64,000 bases of DNA from Monilinia fructicola (lineage: Eukaryota > Ascomycota > Leotiomycetes > Helotiales > Sclerotiniaceae). The stretch lies in contig VICG01000009.1 of the NCBI GenBank assembly GCA_008692225.1, forward strand, positions 124,001-188,000, read 5' to 3'. How positions within the stretch are numbered: position 1 is the stretch's first letter; each line of letters opens with the position of its first letter. Below, in pieces: positions 48,928-61,093 of this stretch. The notes under the pieces were generated by a model. That model was not told the origin of the DNA. It worked only from the letters and a program-made list of their open reading frames with translations, and searched no databases. Made by a program: the position numbers and the translations under genes.

Positions 48928-50457
48928 TTACTGTTTGTTTCCGTATTGAAAGTGTCCAAATGCACCTCCGCCATTACTTGGTGTTAGCGGACCTAAACCA
49001 CTTCCACCGTTGTTATGCGCGGGCGTGGTTGCAAGATTGGCATTTCCATTATTCGGAGTACTGGGTGCACCATTTGCGAAAGACGATCCTGAACCATTTT
49101 GATTCGGAGTGGTATTTTCTTGGTATTGATTGTAATGTTGAGGAGTAGTTTGTTGGTTTGCAGCGGAATTGGATTCTTGAAGATTGATACCAAAGACACG
49201 ACCGAGATGCTCCTCTGCAATTTCACCATCGAAGAGACGCTCGCGGAGTTTAAAGAACAATCTGCCGGTTACAAGGGAGTCGGAGCCGGCTTGGTGAGGG
49301 GTGCCGAGGCGTTTTACTTTAAGGATCTCGACGATAGCTTCGAGGTTGGGTCGTGGTTCACAGCGTTGAAGGATTTCGGCGGTGACGGCATCGACGTGGG
49401 GAAGTTGGCCCAATTTGTTCATAAGGCTTCCGTGCGACAAGAGATATTTGAGATCGTATATACTTGGGAAGAACTTTTTCATAAGCATGTCGAATTCTCT
49501 TTCGTCATCTGGTAAAGCCTTTTGAAGCATGATTTTTGTAAGATATCCAAAATCATAACCCGCGTGCCCTGAGATCCAACGTTTCTCCTCATCACATACA
49601 AGTCCAGAACTAATGAGGAGCGCACCAAACTCAAATGGATCTATACCCTCTTCCTGTAATCTGTTGAAATCCGTACCGGCAATCTTTCTTTCATCAATTC
49701 CCTTATCGGAATACATATCATCTGTTAATGAGAACTTAAAATTGAACTGCCATGTGCAAGGTATCTGTACCGCGCTGTTGCCATACTTTCGTCCTGCTGA
49801 GGTTCGATCTAAGCCTGAGTCCGAGGGAGGGGTTGCAGGTGGTGATTCTCCATCCGCCGAGTATAATGTTATGCCCAGTTGTATAAGTTTTAGTAGATCT
49901 ACGTTGCATCTTAAACATTGATAATGATAATCACCCTTGCCATTAAAAGATCCCATAGGGCGAGCTACGATTCCAGGAAATTTCGCGTCCTAGAAATGTT
50001 AACACTGGCGTCAATTATAAGAAAATGGATTTCTCACCATAGAAATATAAGGGTATTTATCCACCAGCTGCCGTAAAACTGCCATCTCCTCGTGGAGATT
50101 TGCCTTCCATACCTCTCGTATTCTGCCCTTATCTCGAATACTCCGCGTCCCTGAGTCTGACATACCGTTATGCCCTTGTTGTTGTAGAGGTGCCGCAGCG
50201 AAGCTCATTTGTGCAGCTTGGCTTGCTAGCCCGCCACCTTGTAGAGGTAGACCTGGCGCAGAGAATGGTCCTGGTATAGTCATAGCAGCTCCATTCGCGA
50301 AAGCATTGCTCATCGAATTCGCACTCATGAATTGATTTCCGATCGAGCCAGGCGGAGGGAGTCCAGCTGTATGAGGTTGTGTATGCGGTGGGTATTGCTG
50401 ATAATGGGATGCCATACTATTTGGGGCAGTCCCATAGCCCTGCATTCGCGGAGGCAT
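48928..50457 (-). CDS. POP2: CCR4-NOT deadenylase CAF1/POP2
   Basis: DEDD-family 3'-5' poly(A) exonuclease of the CCR4-NOT complex. Exons 50038-50457 and 48928-49989, 493 aa. Residues 1-105 are a Gln/Pro/Asn/Met-rich leader; REVWKANLHEEMAVLRQLVD begins the fold. The exonuclease motifs are all located: D-A-K-FPG at 141-143, SGHAGYDFGYLTK, SIYDLKYLL and HQAGSDSLVTG. The first motif normally reads D-x-E; here the codon after GAC GCG is AAA, giving Lys. The intron boundary (TTCTAG|GACGCG) offers no alternative splice that would restore it. The C-terminus is a low-complexity Asn/Gly/Gln/Pro tail of about 100 residues. Identity is firm; catalytic status needs review. Confidence 0.95.
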
Positions 50458-50822
50458 TTTGTTTTCGTCGAGTATGTATGTTAGGTTCAGAAGGTGGGTT
50501 GATGGTTTTCATGGGCGCAAACTGCGCAATGAGGGGGATGTTTATGATTGGTAAAGGGGGGGCAACACTCTTGAGAAGGAAATCAAATATTTGTCACTTT
50601 TTTTTAAATTATGATTCGATTTTAAGATGCAAAAAGTCACAACTCCAAGTCCTGTGTTTTCATCTGTTCAAGCTGGCTCTTTGACTGGGCATGAACAATT
50701 AGCTACGGCGCTTAATTAGACGCCACCGGCGATACCCGCTCTCCCCGAAGCTTGACCTCAATACTTAATACCCTGTTTATTATTTGGCAATATAGCATCA
50801 AGTGAAGGATTTAATTCTCACA
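50458..50822. promoter_or_regulatory. divergent promoter, POP2 / NDUFB3-like
   Basis: 365 bp between divergent start codons, containing a CGCCACCGGCG near-palindrome (about 50721-50731). No defined site recognised. Confidence 0.4.
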
Positions 50823-51236
50823 ATGCAGTGCACAAGGTATGTAGTCAAATAAGAAAAGGATTGTTGACTATTAGTTCGTCGATGGCTGACTTATATTTGC
50901 AGAATACTCAGAGCTGCACAACGTGCAAATCTTACTGGTTTCGATCCAAAAGCATTGGCTGCTGCTACTGGCAAAAATGCAGGCGACCCATGGGCGAGAC
51001 GGTGAGCTAAAAACCGCATATATGGAACTTTCGAAACTTCCGTGCTGATTTGGTCTATTAGTGAGGCTTGGAGGTACCAAGGACAATACTCGAGAAGGAA
51101 CCGATTTTCAAACTCCTTCCCAGGATTGGGCATAGCAACGGTAGCGTTTGCGGCATATTGCGGATTCGAATATTTCTTTTTGGCGGACGATCATCATGGA
51201 CATGCAGAGGGAGGTCACGGTGAGGGACACCATTAA
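50823..51236 (+). CDS. complex I accessory subunit NDUFB3/B12 family
   Basis: Small mitochondrial inner-membrane subunit of NADH:ubiquinone oxidoreductase. Exons 50823-50836, 50903-51001 and 51062-51236, 288 nt, 95 aa; the start exon is only 14 nt. Sequence: short basic N-terminus, then the family block DPWARREAWRYQGQYSRRNR and FPGLGIATVAFAAYCGFEYFF as a single transmembrane helix, then a His-rich tail (HHGHAEGGHGEGHH). The conserved WR/RR block followed by one helix is the NDUFB3 pattern. Confidence 0.88.
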
Positions 51237-52679
51237 AGAATGAATGGATGGAATGTCGATGTACATATGGGTTAAATTCTATCCTCTGGACCGATCATTT
51301 CATTTTCAGCAAGAAATGTGCGCACTTTCTGCATGTCTATAACCTTACCACTTTTCTGTGAAGGACACATCACTCACATACTGGCCATATAGTGGTCAAT
51401 GATTGGCTGACTGGCTGCGAGGACAAGCGTCCTACTCTATAGAAGTTATAGAGCAAGTAGTTGATGATCAATCTCTTGATAGTATCCCTTCTCGGAACCA
51501 CCAATTTTATATTTGAGCTGGATGAGTTGAAATTCGGGAAACCATCTAGGGGGAGCCGCTTGTACAATTGTAGAAGGAAACAAAGTGACACAAATTCCAC
51601 AGGAAGATAGAAATGATTATAGGTAATTGGTAATATTGGGCTTGGATGATGATAAGAGGATAAGTGCGTTATAAGGACCCGAGTATTGTAGTGTGTTAGG
51701 CTTGGAGTTGGTATGGTGCAACGACAACCTGGGACAGATATACAGGGAAAGGATTGATGAATGGTAATTGAATATTAGGGCATTGGGGAAAGATGGAAAA
51801 GGGTCTGACGGAAGGACTTGTTTCATTGAATTGGACTACATCTTTCTAACTTTGGCTATTCTATCCTTAGCAATCATCTCCCAATGTATCCGAAGGAATA
51901 CCGGAAGACCGCTGCAACCCAGTACCAGGTCAAGCCATGATTATAAATGGTTTGTATTAGAAAGTTCCCGGGTTTCCTTATTGACCTAATCTTTCTTTCA
52001 TAGATCACTAGGGAGATATAGAATAATGCTAAGTTGGGTTTTATTATCATTCTCAGATGCTAAAATGATATAACCTAGAGCCTCCCCTACTAGTATTGAT
52101 ACGAAATGTAATACGGCCTATCATACCGAGGTCCACCCATTGCCGCACCTTGTGCTATTGCCGATCTCCTGAATGTTTTTGTATTTACAAGTATCCATGG
52201 ATAGCTGGAGATAGCTTCAACGACATACCTAGGTAGACTTGTTGGTTTATAGATCGGCTATCTCCTATTGGTCAAATCGAGGTTATTTCAAGCAAAATAA
52301 GGTATCGGTACTTGACTAATAAATGCTACAAAAAAAGAAACGTCCCCTCGCTAATACAATATCCATGCGCTAATGACGTTTATCTACAGCGACGTTTGCC
52401 TAGCATTTTTAACCTCATTCAGGGTAGCGTTCTAAAATATTGGACCGGTCTAACGCCGCAAACGCGATTTCTTAAGGTTTTTTATTTATTATTTATTGAA
52501 CCTTGGTTTTTTTGATTCTTCCAATTGACTTTATTTCAGCTATTCTTCTTCTTTTCCCCTATTTCTGTCGTTGATATTTTATTCTATCGGTATCATTGAA
52601 GTAAAGTTATTTCTGAGGAATGAAAGGCTTTTCCAATAATATCCTTATCCCTTCGCACTAATACTTATCCGGTGTCATC
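51237..52679. other. intergenic, about 1.4 kb
   Basis: Contains TACCTAGGTA at 52226-52235. The last 180 bp before the histidine kinase are pyrimidine-rich (about 52500-52580), a common fungal core-promoter trait. No gene seen. Confidence 0.45.
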
Positions 52680-55600
52680 ATGGAATCCATGAATGTCTGT
52701 TCCAATGGTGGAAGTATTGGAACACCCGGAATATCTTCACAGAAAGCCAAAGATATGTATGCATCACAGCGAGCATTGGAATTGAGAAAGTAAGTCTAGA
52801 ACTTCGTCATTTATACCATTCATCATTGCTTTACAAATTCTTGGTTTCGGACTCGACCTCCCTTTGATGCCAATCCTAGCCAGCCACCTTCAGTCACGTT
52901 TCACGTGCACCATCAGTTTCATTTATTTCCTCGTGACTTGTTTGTTAACCGATTTATTCCTCTCCCATAGATTTTATGATCCTTACGAAGCTGATATCAA
53001 TCCGCATTCATCCGAGGATACTTTGAATGGCCGACTCAATTCTGATGGGGCCCTTGATTCCTTTGCAGAGGTTGCTATATGGCGTTTAGGGGGTGTCCAT
53101 TCTATGATTAGGTATGGAAAAGCTAGGTTTCGTCCATCGACCTCGATAAGACTAACATGCAATAGTATCATAGATGGTACTACTCAATACTTCATTGCGG
53201 GTGCAAGACGTGATAAATCTTCACCTGAAGATGATATCGTCAACGATTCATGGTTTGGCTGTTTCCAGGTGCCATCTCAAGGTGGACTTTGTGAGGTAGG
53301 GTAACCTTTAACGCAATCGCTAGAGCTATGTTTACTAAAAATTTAGAACACGTTGGCTATTGATAATGATGACAATGACCCCTACCCTTGTTTCATTATC
53401 GAAGACTTGAAGAAAGATCCAAGGTTTGATAATTTACCCATAGTTAATGGATCTGTGGCTTCATATGTTTGGTATGCTGGAGCTCCAATTACCACCAAAA
53501 ATGGTATAAACATTGGTGTTCTATGTGTTTTTGGTGATCGTCCTATTACAGGATTAAACTTAGAGAGAAGAAAATGTACGTTTCATTTGCCTATCTCTAC
53601 AGCTTCCACTAGCCTTATACGTGATCAATATTAATTTGATATTTAGTTCTATATCGTCAAGCGAACAATATCATGAAGTACATAGAAACGCAACGAGAGG
53701 CTACTGAAAGACATCGGGTTGCGCTCATGTCAAAAGGAATTGCTACCTTTTTAGAAAGAGCTTCTCGTTACACAAGCGCACCCGATGACTCATACGCCTC
53801 CGAAGAAGTAGCTACTGATATGGAGAATGGATCCAGATCCCATCCTGTAACCGAAAATGACGCTCGACGAGAAGAGAGTCTGAGCCAACGTCCTAACATG
53901 CCAAATCAACCACAGCAGTCTTCTGAATCTGTACTTGACCAAATACGAATCACTTTAGATCATGCTGCCGAGATTCTTCGAGAATCACTCGAACTCAACC
54001 TTGGAGGTGTTGTTTTTCTAGATACGACTGCTGGTTACACTGAACCGGGTAATATAGATGCTTACTTGGATATAAGCACTGATCTAGGTACAGAGGTGAA
54101 GGAGGTGGAGTCGAAGAGATCACTGACGAAGAACGAAGAACGAACAAAATATGATGAGTACAGAAGAAGACTATCTCAAGGTACATTAAGAACCTCGACC
54201 GATAAACATAAACCAGCCAAGATCCTTTCTATGTCAACAGCAAAAGTTGCAACATGGGACTCAGAGGCTCATGTCCTAGATGGCAAAACCCTTCAATCAC
54301 TAATTAATTCTTATCCAAAGGGAAATGTTTGGTATGCCGTTGTCTTATTCGAGACATATAGAATATTCATCTTCGATGATTGGCTGACATATACCATAGG
54401 TACATTGATGATAATGGCTACTTCTCGAGTTTGGAGCAAGTTAATGACCGCAAACACGCTTCTTCAAATGGTACAAACCTAAGACCTCGAACTTCTGGTT
54501 CTTTCGATGCTACCAAACAAGAAGCTGAAGCAAACATGCTTGCAAAAGTATTCCATAAAGCAAGACAAATCATATTTCTTCCTCTCTGGGATTCCGCTGG
54601 TGGTACGTCATACCCGGACATCTGCGTCATAGTTGCGCCCCGTCTATTCTCGGCTAATTAACCAAATATAGAGAGATGGTATTCAGCTTCATTCGTATGG
54701 AGTCGATCAGCAGTACCTGTCTTCACAGTAAATAATGAGATATCTTACCTATCCGCTTTCACAAACTCGGTCATGGTGGAGATTAGTCGGTTGGATGCAC
54801 TCATTTCTAACAAGATGAAATCTGACTTCATCAGTAGCATTTCTCGTCAGTATCATTGCTGCTATCATTTCGTGACCTGAGCTAATACACCCCAGATGAG
54901 TTTCGCAGTCCACTTCACGCCATCATGGCTTCAACGGATTTCTTGCAAGAATCCAATCTCGATACTTCACAAATAGAATTCGTTTCAACCATTCAAAATT
55001 GCAGTGGAACCCTTTTGGTAAGTTGAAAGATTTCATCCTGCAGTCCTCCTCGGTTCACTTGCCCCTGGTGTACTATTATCTCCACACAAAGCTTACTGTG
55101 ATATCATAGGATACAATCAACCACGTTCTAGACTACAGTAAAATCAATTCATTTGAGAAAAATGAAGGTTCTTTACAGGGTCAGTCTTCTGTGTTACCTG
55201 GCTGAGCCTTACCTGGATTAACAATTTCTTAGGATCTTTCTCAAGCGAGCTACATCAAGTAACTAATATAGCTTTACTATGCGAGGATACGATCAATGGT
55301 ATGATCGCTGCCAATCACTTCAGAAGTGTTGCTCCGACGTATAATTTGGCACTATCAAATGGCTCTTCAAACAAGAAAGGAGATAAATCATCAAGTGGAA
55401 CTACAGCGCCTTTACAAATCATTTTAGACTTTGAAATGCGGGATTGGACTTACAAAGTTCATGCCGGTATGTGTTGGAACTCCTTCACATGTATTGATTT
55501 ACTAACATACTAAATAGGTGCAATTCAACGTATCCTAATGAACATCTTTGGCAATTCACAAAAGTACACAGATCAGGGCTATATTCAAGTACAATTACGG

Positions 55601-57215
55601 TTACAAAATCAAAACTCGGGTTCCGATATTCCGGCTTCAGGATCAAACCATACAGGAGACTTCTTGTGCTTGCGAATCATAGACTCGGGTAGAGGAATGT
55701 CAAATGAATACATGGAACGTAAACTTTACCATCCATTCGCACAGGAAAATAGTTTTACTCCTGGAGTCGGTTTGGGCCTTTCTATTGTGTAAGTTTTTCG
55801 ATCTGCTCAGCAAGGGTTAACTAACGAAAGATAGCTGGAGTATCATGAAACAATTGGGTGGAACTATTCTCATCCGTAGTGAAGTAGGCATAGGAACGGA
55901 GGTCGAAGTTCTAATACCTGTAGAAAAATCTGAGCCTCCTTCAAACGATGATTTGATGAGCGGGAATACTATTGATACTACCGATGTCAGGATCTCCGCA
56001 GAAAAGGCAATAAGATCACTCCGTGATAGAGCGACTGGAAAAGTAATCTCCATCGATCGTGGCCAACTTACATCTCCACAGAACAATGCCTGGGATTGTA
56101 TCCAAAGTTACTGCTCTGAGTGGTATGGTTTTGATATACTCAAGTCTAATGAAAATGCAAAGCCAGAGGATCTACTTATTATAAACGAAACATCCAGCTT
56201 CTCAGAATTCCACCCTTGTCAGAGGATATTAGTAGTTCACGATGCAATCGGTTATCCAAGCCTCCAAAAGAAAGATAACCAACATTTCATTGCTCACGTT
56301 TCCCAACCTATAGGACCTTACAGGCTAGCTCGATCAATTCTCGCTCTCCTTGATCAAACGAGCTATGAGCCTCGTCATAAGGATGCCACTACACAGACTC
56401 CCCTAGCATCACCCGATGAGCGTTTTGGTAGTGGGGGAGAATATAGCTTCTTACCACTCCAAGAGCCAGAACCAAATACAATAGATGAAGTGACTTTTAC
56501 TTCAACAGACCAATATTCCTGTGAGGAGTTTGCCCAGTCTCTCAAAAAGCTGACACAACTGCAACTCCAAGTACCTCCCGCCACTCCCATTCAACCATCA
56601 GCTATCGCTACACCCAAAATCTCCGAACGTACATCTTCAATCCCGCATCAACTTTCACAATCGCACTCTTCAACCCCTCAGGCTAAATTTGCTCCAGATA
56701 AGACACCCCTCCATATCCTCGCAGTTGATGATAATGCACTCAATCTCAAATTAATCCATCGATACCTTCAAAAACGCAAGATAGACACGATAGTTGATGC
56801 AACCGATGGCTTGGAAGCTGTAGCAGCGGTCAAAGCCTCAGAGCATGGGTTTGATGTTATTTTTATGGATATATCAATGCCGAAAATGGATGGTTTTGAA
56901 GCCACAAGATTAATTAGAGGGTGGGAGGAGGAGCAGAACCAGTGTGTTGGGTTAGGAGAATTGGTTGAGTGGGGGAGTGGCGGGTGCAAGGAGAAGGAAG
57001 ATGGTCAAGGGGCCAAGGGGAAGGAAAGGGTGAAAGCCTATGTCGTGGCTATGACGGGACTAGGGAGCCAGAAAGCGAGGGATGAGGCGGATAGGAGTGG
57101 GTTTGATGATTTTATGACGAAACCAGTTAAGCTACCTAAGGTAGGCGAGTTATTGAAGAGGCTAAGTTGTGAGAAAGCGGCTAGGTTGGAGCTGGCAGGA
57201 AGTAATGGGGCTTGA
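52680..57215 (+). CDS. hybrid histidine kinase with GAF-like sensor and receiver domain
   Basis: Twelve exons: 52680-52789, 52971-53111, 53166-53295, 53347-53575, 53647-54331, 54400-54602, 54672-54845, 54896-55017, 55110-55179, 55233-55466, 55518-55788, 55835-57215. They sum to 3750 nt, 1249 aa, with no frame damage. Residues about 60-215 look GAF-like (CFIIEDLKKDPRFDNLP; APITTKNGINIGVLCVFG). The H-box ISHEFRSPLHAI has the phospho-accepting His at about 558, across an intron. The ATP domain follows: N-box NIFGNSQKY (about 707), DSGRGMS (about 754) and GVGLGLS (about 782). The receiver has VDDN (about 1085), phospho-Asp in FMDISMP (about 1134) and Lys in MTKPV (about 1217). No transmembrane segment; a cytosolic sensor upstream of Ypd1-type phosphorelay. 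The signal and the formal fungal HK class are not assigned. Confidence 0.95.
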
Positions 57216-58131
57216 GGATCATAGATAGGTGGACTGCCGGTGGATATAGACATTAACGCATGAAAGATTGGATAATATGATACCCATGGAATGACATACA
57301 TAGAAAATACGGCTGGGATGGACGGAGTTAAAATCGGTTAAAATAATAATTTCTTCTCAGACTATTAAATGATACCATAGCGACGAAATGGGGGTGAAAC
57401 AAAACAAAGCGAGAATGGATATTAGTAGATCCAATAACTGTCCAGTCGTTAATGAATTATAATCCCCATCTATCTACCTAGACGCCATCAAGACACAAAG
57501 AATAGATGCAATACTGGATTTCCTCTGACCTCCCTTTGATAAGATAAAGGCTTTCCAAGGTTGGATCATTTTATAGAACGAAACAATTCACTATTGAGCC
57601 TCTTGAACCTGGCATCCGCCTAAAGTTCGAGATTCGGACCTGATGGCGGTTCGAGGATCATGGATCTCCAGGACTGACCTATTTCCTGGCTACCTAGGTA
57701 ACTATACGAATAGTTCTAATTACTCGAGTATTTATGAAACCGTCTGGAGTAACTTCTTACTGACCTTGCTGTCTTATCCAATTTTGATACTCGATTGAAT
57801 CAACTGGGGTTTCTCAGCTTCTGATACGGATTAGCGAGGTTTGAAGCTTCCCTGGCAGTTCGATAATTACTCGTTATTCCGTTGCTCAAAGCTCTCGGAG
57901 TGGAGATGAACATCTCTTGAATTCATCACGTGCATGTCAATACTGTACAACCTTGGAATGCCCCACCATTATCGAACCCCGCCATTCGAGCTTACTTCGA
58001 GCTGTCAACAAAGAAAAGTTATCAGTTAGGTTAAGTACGTATACGTACAAAAAGCTAGACCACTCAGCAATTCAAGACAAAAAAGAGCGGACTTTTTAAT
58101 AGAAATCGCACAGCTATAATACTCTATCAAG
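57216..58131. other. intergenic with palindrome pair
   Basis: About 900 bp holding TACCTAGGTA (57691-57700) and TACTCGAGTA (57721-57730) only 20 bp apart. No gene seen. Confidence 0.45.
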
Positions 58132-59905
58132 ATGGAGTACGATACCAAGACTCGTAAGTAGAATGAATCCATCCTTTTGAGATGAAGAATGTTGAGAAAT
58201 GACCGGATGAACTAACGAAATAGCCAGCCCTTTATTCAACTCAAGATAAAACTTCATTTGCATACATCTCCGCAAGAGATCGTTGGCCAGTTATTCTAGT
58301 AAGATCTCCTATCTTTCAAATAGTCTGCCTCCACGGCAGTGGCCCCCGGAGGGCCAGCGGAGCGTCATTCATTAGTTGGTTGTGTTATCAAAACCCCCAT
58401 AGCTCGCTGCGCCGAAGATTATTTCCTTTCGCTGCAATCAGCTAGAGTTTTCCTGACCTTGAAACAAAATAGACTGGTGCAATCGATGATGTTCATCGGG
58501 CTGTATCCCAATCGACGGGGAGCAAGCATGAAGAAGGAAAACGTATCGTCGAAGCTCTCGCGAAGCTAAAATATGAACTCCAACATGATAGAAAATTAAC
58601 GTGAGGAATTCTGTTTCTGCATGAATTTCTTCTCTGACCTGAGTAATAGTCCTCTTCCCGATGATGGACAACCGGATATTGAGGGGTACAATAAGGAGTT
58701 GGAACAATTGGGTTATCCATCATGGTTTAACGTTCCATGGTTATATGCAGAATGCTACCTTTACAGGTACGTATTTGAGCTCTACTTCTTAGCCTTAACC
58801 CCAATCTAGACTTCGCTAATGGTAATATTGCAGACGTCTAGCAACCTCTTTCTCTCTATCGAAAGAATGGAAATCTCACGACGTATTTGCTCGCCAAAAG
58901 ATGTCAACCTTCCGTTCATCTCGTCCCGCTGTCCTAGAACTCGCAACCCGTTACCACGAACTCATAAAACAGATATCCTCCAATAAAGCTCAAGATGAAG
59001 GGGCTGAAAAAATCCTCTTCAAGGAAATGTGCGAGATTTGTCTATGGGGAAATGCTACCGATCTCTCACTTCTCACATCTCTCACCTATGAAGATATCCA
59101 AAAACTACAAGGATCAGAAGCACGAAAGAATTCCGAGAAGAATATCATTATTAATGATTTGGACAAAGCTTATGATGTCCTCAAGGCTGCTAAGAAAGAA
59201 GGGAGAAATAGACAGGTTGATATCGTTCTCGACAATGCCGGATTTGAGCTCTATGTCGATTTAATCTTGGCCGGATATTTACTTAGCGCAGGACTCGCTA
59301 CAAATGTTGTCCTATACTCGAAAGCTATCCCATGGTTTGTATCAGATGTCGTACCAAAGGATTTCTCCGATTTATTAAACGCATTGAATAATGCCCAGTC
59401 TTTCTATTCCACACCTTCTGAGGACGAACAGAGGGATGGGAAAACTCCAGAACCACTTTCCAAGAAGGAAGAGGAAGAATTAGATTTCTTGTTTAAAACT
59501 TGGAGCGAGTTCCACGCAGAGGGTCAACTAACCTTGCGGGCCAATAGATTCTGGACCGAAGGGGGTAGTTATTGGAGGTTGCCCGGAACAGCCCCTAGGC
59601 TTCATGAAGACCTGAAGGAAAGCGAGTTGGTTGTTTTCAAAGGAGATTTGAACTATAGAAAATTGACAGGAGACGCTATATGGGATCCCACAACACCATT
59701 TACTCAAGCAATTGGACCATTAGGTCCAGGATCGGGTATTAATGTGTTGGCCCTGAGGACGTGTAAGGCGGATGTAGTGGTTGGACTGGAACCGGGCTTG
59801 GACGAGAAGTTACGAGCGCAGGAGGGAGGTGGTGGGGATAGCGGGCAGAGGAAATGGGGATGGAGTGGGAAGTGGGCGGTGGTTAGTTTTTCGGGCGGGA
59901 AGTAA
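58132..59905 (+). CDS. ARMT1/DUF89-family damage-control phosphatase
   Basis: Metal-dependent sugar-phosphate phosphatase (yeast YMR027W / human ARMT1 group), thought to hydrolyse damaged sugar phosphates such as fructose-1-phosphate; cytosolic. Exons 58132-58153, 58228-58298, 58473-58600, 58650-58766 and 58834-59905 sum to 1410 nt, 469 aa, which matches the family's usual length. DUF89 marks: SFAYISARDRWPVIL near the N-terminus, VDIVLDNAGFELYVDLILAG with metal/Asn-Asp site at about 245, VLYSKAIPWFVSDV, and LVVFKGDLNYRKLTGD near 381. The C-terminus is Gly-rich and poorly conserved. An extra-long third intron (58299-58472) includes a GC-rich patch. Confidence 0.92.
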
Positions 59906-61093
59906 AGGTGGGGGAGGGGGGGTGATGAGTTGAGGGGTAGACAGATGTATATATATCTCGAGAGAGGATAGGTAGAGGAGGATTATATTTCATTCAACGC
60001 TATAGAGATTCCCAGACATGAAAATACAAGGTACTCGAGTACAAGTTCAATCACACATCGCCGTACTCGTAACATATACCCCATTAATTCATTCATTCAT
60101 TCATATGACCTATCTACATAGATAGATACCTAGGTAGGTGGACGAATAATATAATCACAAGTACTCGAAAAAATAAATTTATGAATCACACTCATGATTA
60201 ATTAATATTATATATATAATAAATAAATAAATAAATACATATAAACCTCAAGCCCCCATCTCATCCGATCCCCTCCCACCACAGCCTATTCTTCTCCTCT
60301 CCTCTCCTCTCCTCTCCACCACCACCCCTCCCTCGCCCACTCCTTCAAATCGAAATGTGGATTCCGTTTGATGCCCTCGTCTTGTCTGGCCTTTGTCACT
60401 TCAATTCCAATTCCAATTCCAATTCCGACTCCGATTCCGACTCCGATCCCGATCCCAATTACGATCCCATGTCCCGGGAGCTCCGTTTCCATTTCCGTTT
60501 TCCGTTTTCCGTTTCCGATGACGATGCCGATTTCCTGGGTATAGTGTTGTGTTTTGTTGTGTTTTGTTGTGTTTTGTTGTGTTGTGTTTTTGTTGTATAG
60601 TGTATTGTTGTATAGTGCGGTATAATGCAGTATAATGCAGTATAGTCAAGTTTCCTTACTTTGCTCTACCGTCCCTTGTGCATGCGTTGCGCACCCCCGC
60701 CCACCCTCTCGAATGCCGTTGCCGTTGCCGTTGCCAATGCCGATTCCGAGGCCGATGCCAACGCCGGTGCTGCATCTTGCTTGTGGCGACTGCGGGGACG
60801 TGAATTGATGGATGAGTGTTCGCGTATTACCCCTGCGTCGTTGCCGCCTCGCGGCGCACCACGTATGCGCTTCCTCGGTGTGGTGCCGAGGCGCGTTGCA
60901 AGCTGCGGATGTCGGGCTCGAATCAAACCTCCGGGTTTCATCGTGGGTTTGGCTGGGCGGCTGGGCGGCGTTGTGCTCGTGTGGTTTTGCGCTGCGGGAG
61001 GGGAGCGGATTTCCGCTTTCGTGCTCCTGGGGTTGGGGTCCGAGGTTGTGGTTGTGGTGTCGTTGTGGTTGTGGGGATCGTGCACCGTCATAT
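59906..61093. other. intergenic with dense simple repeats, then GC-rich
   Basis: Contains TACTCGAGTA (60032-60041), TACCTAGGTA (60127-60136), (CATT)n/(AAAT)n tracts, a CTCTC run (60294-60320), AATTCC/GATTCC hexamers (60396-60460), TTTTGTTGTG decamers (60545-60600) and GTTGCC hexamers (60715-60740). From 60,660 it is GC-rich, so long overlapping frames occur on both strands by chance. Confidence 0.5.
60396..60460. repeat. hexanucleotide repeat (AATTCC/GATTCC)
   Basis: About ten hexamers drifting from CAATTC through CGATTC to CGATCC. Confidence 0.8.

Noticed and set aside
52864..53304. Frame running through from 52864 as an alternative start of the histidine kinase
   Set aside because: It reads through introns; the chain starting at 52680 gives an exact multiple of three with good splice sites.
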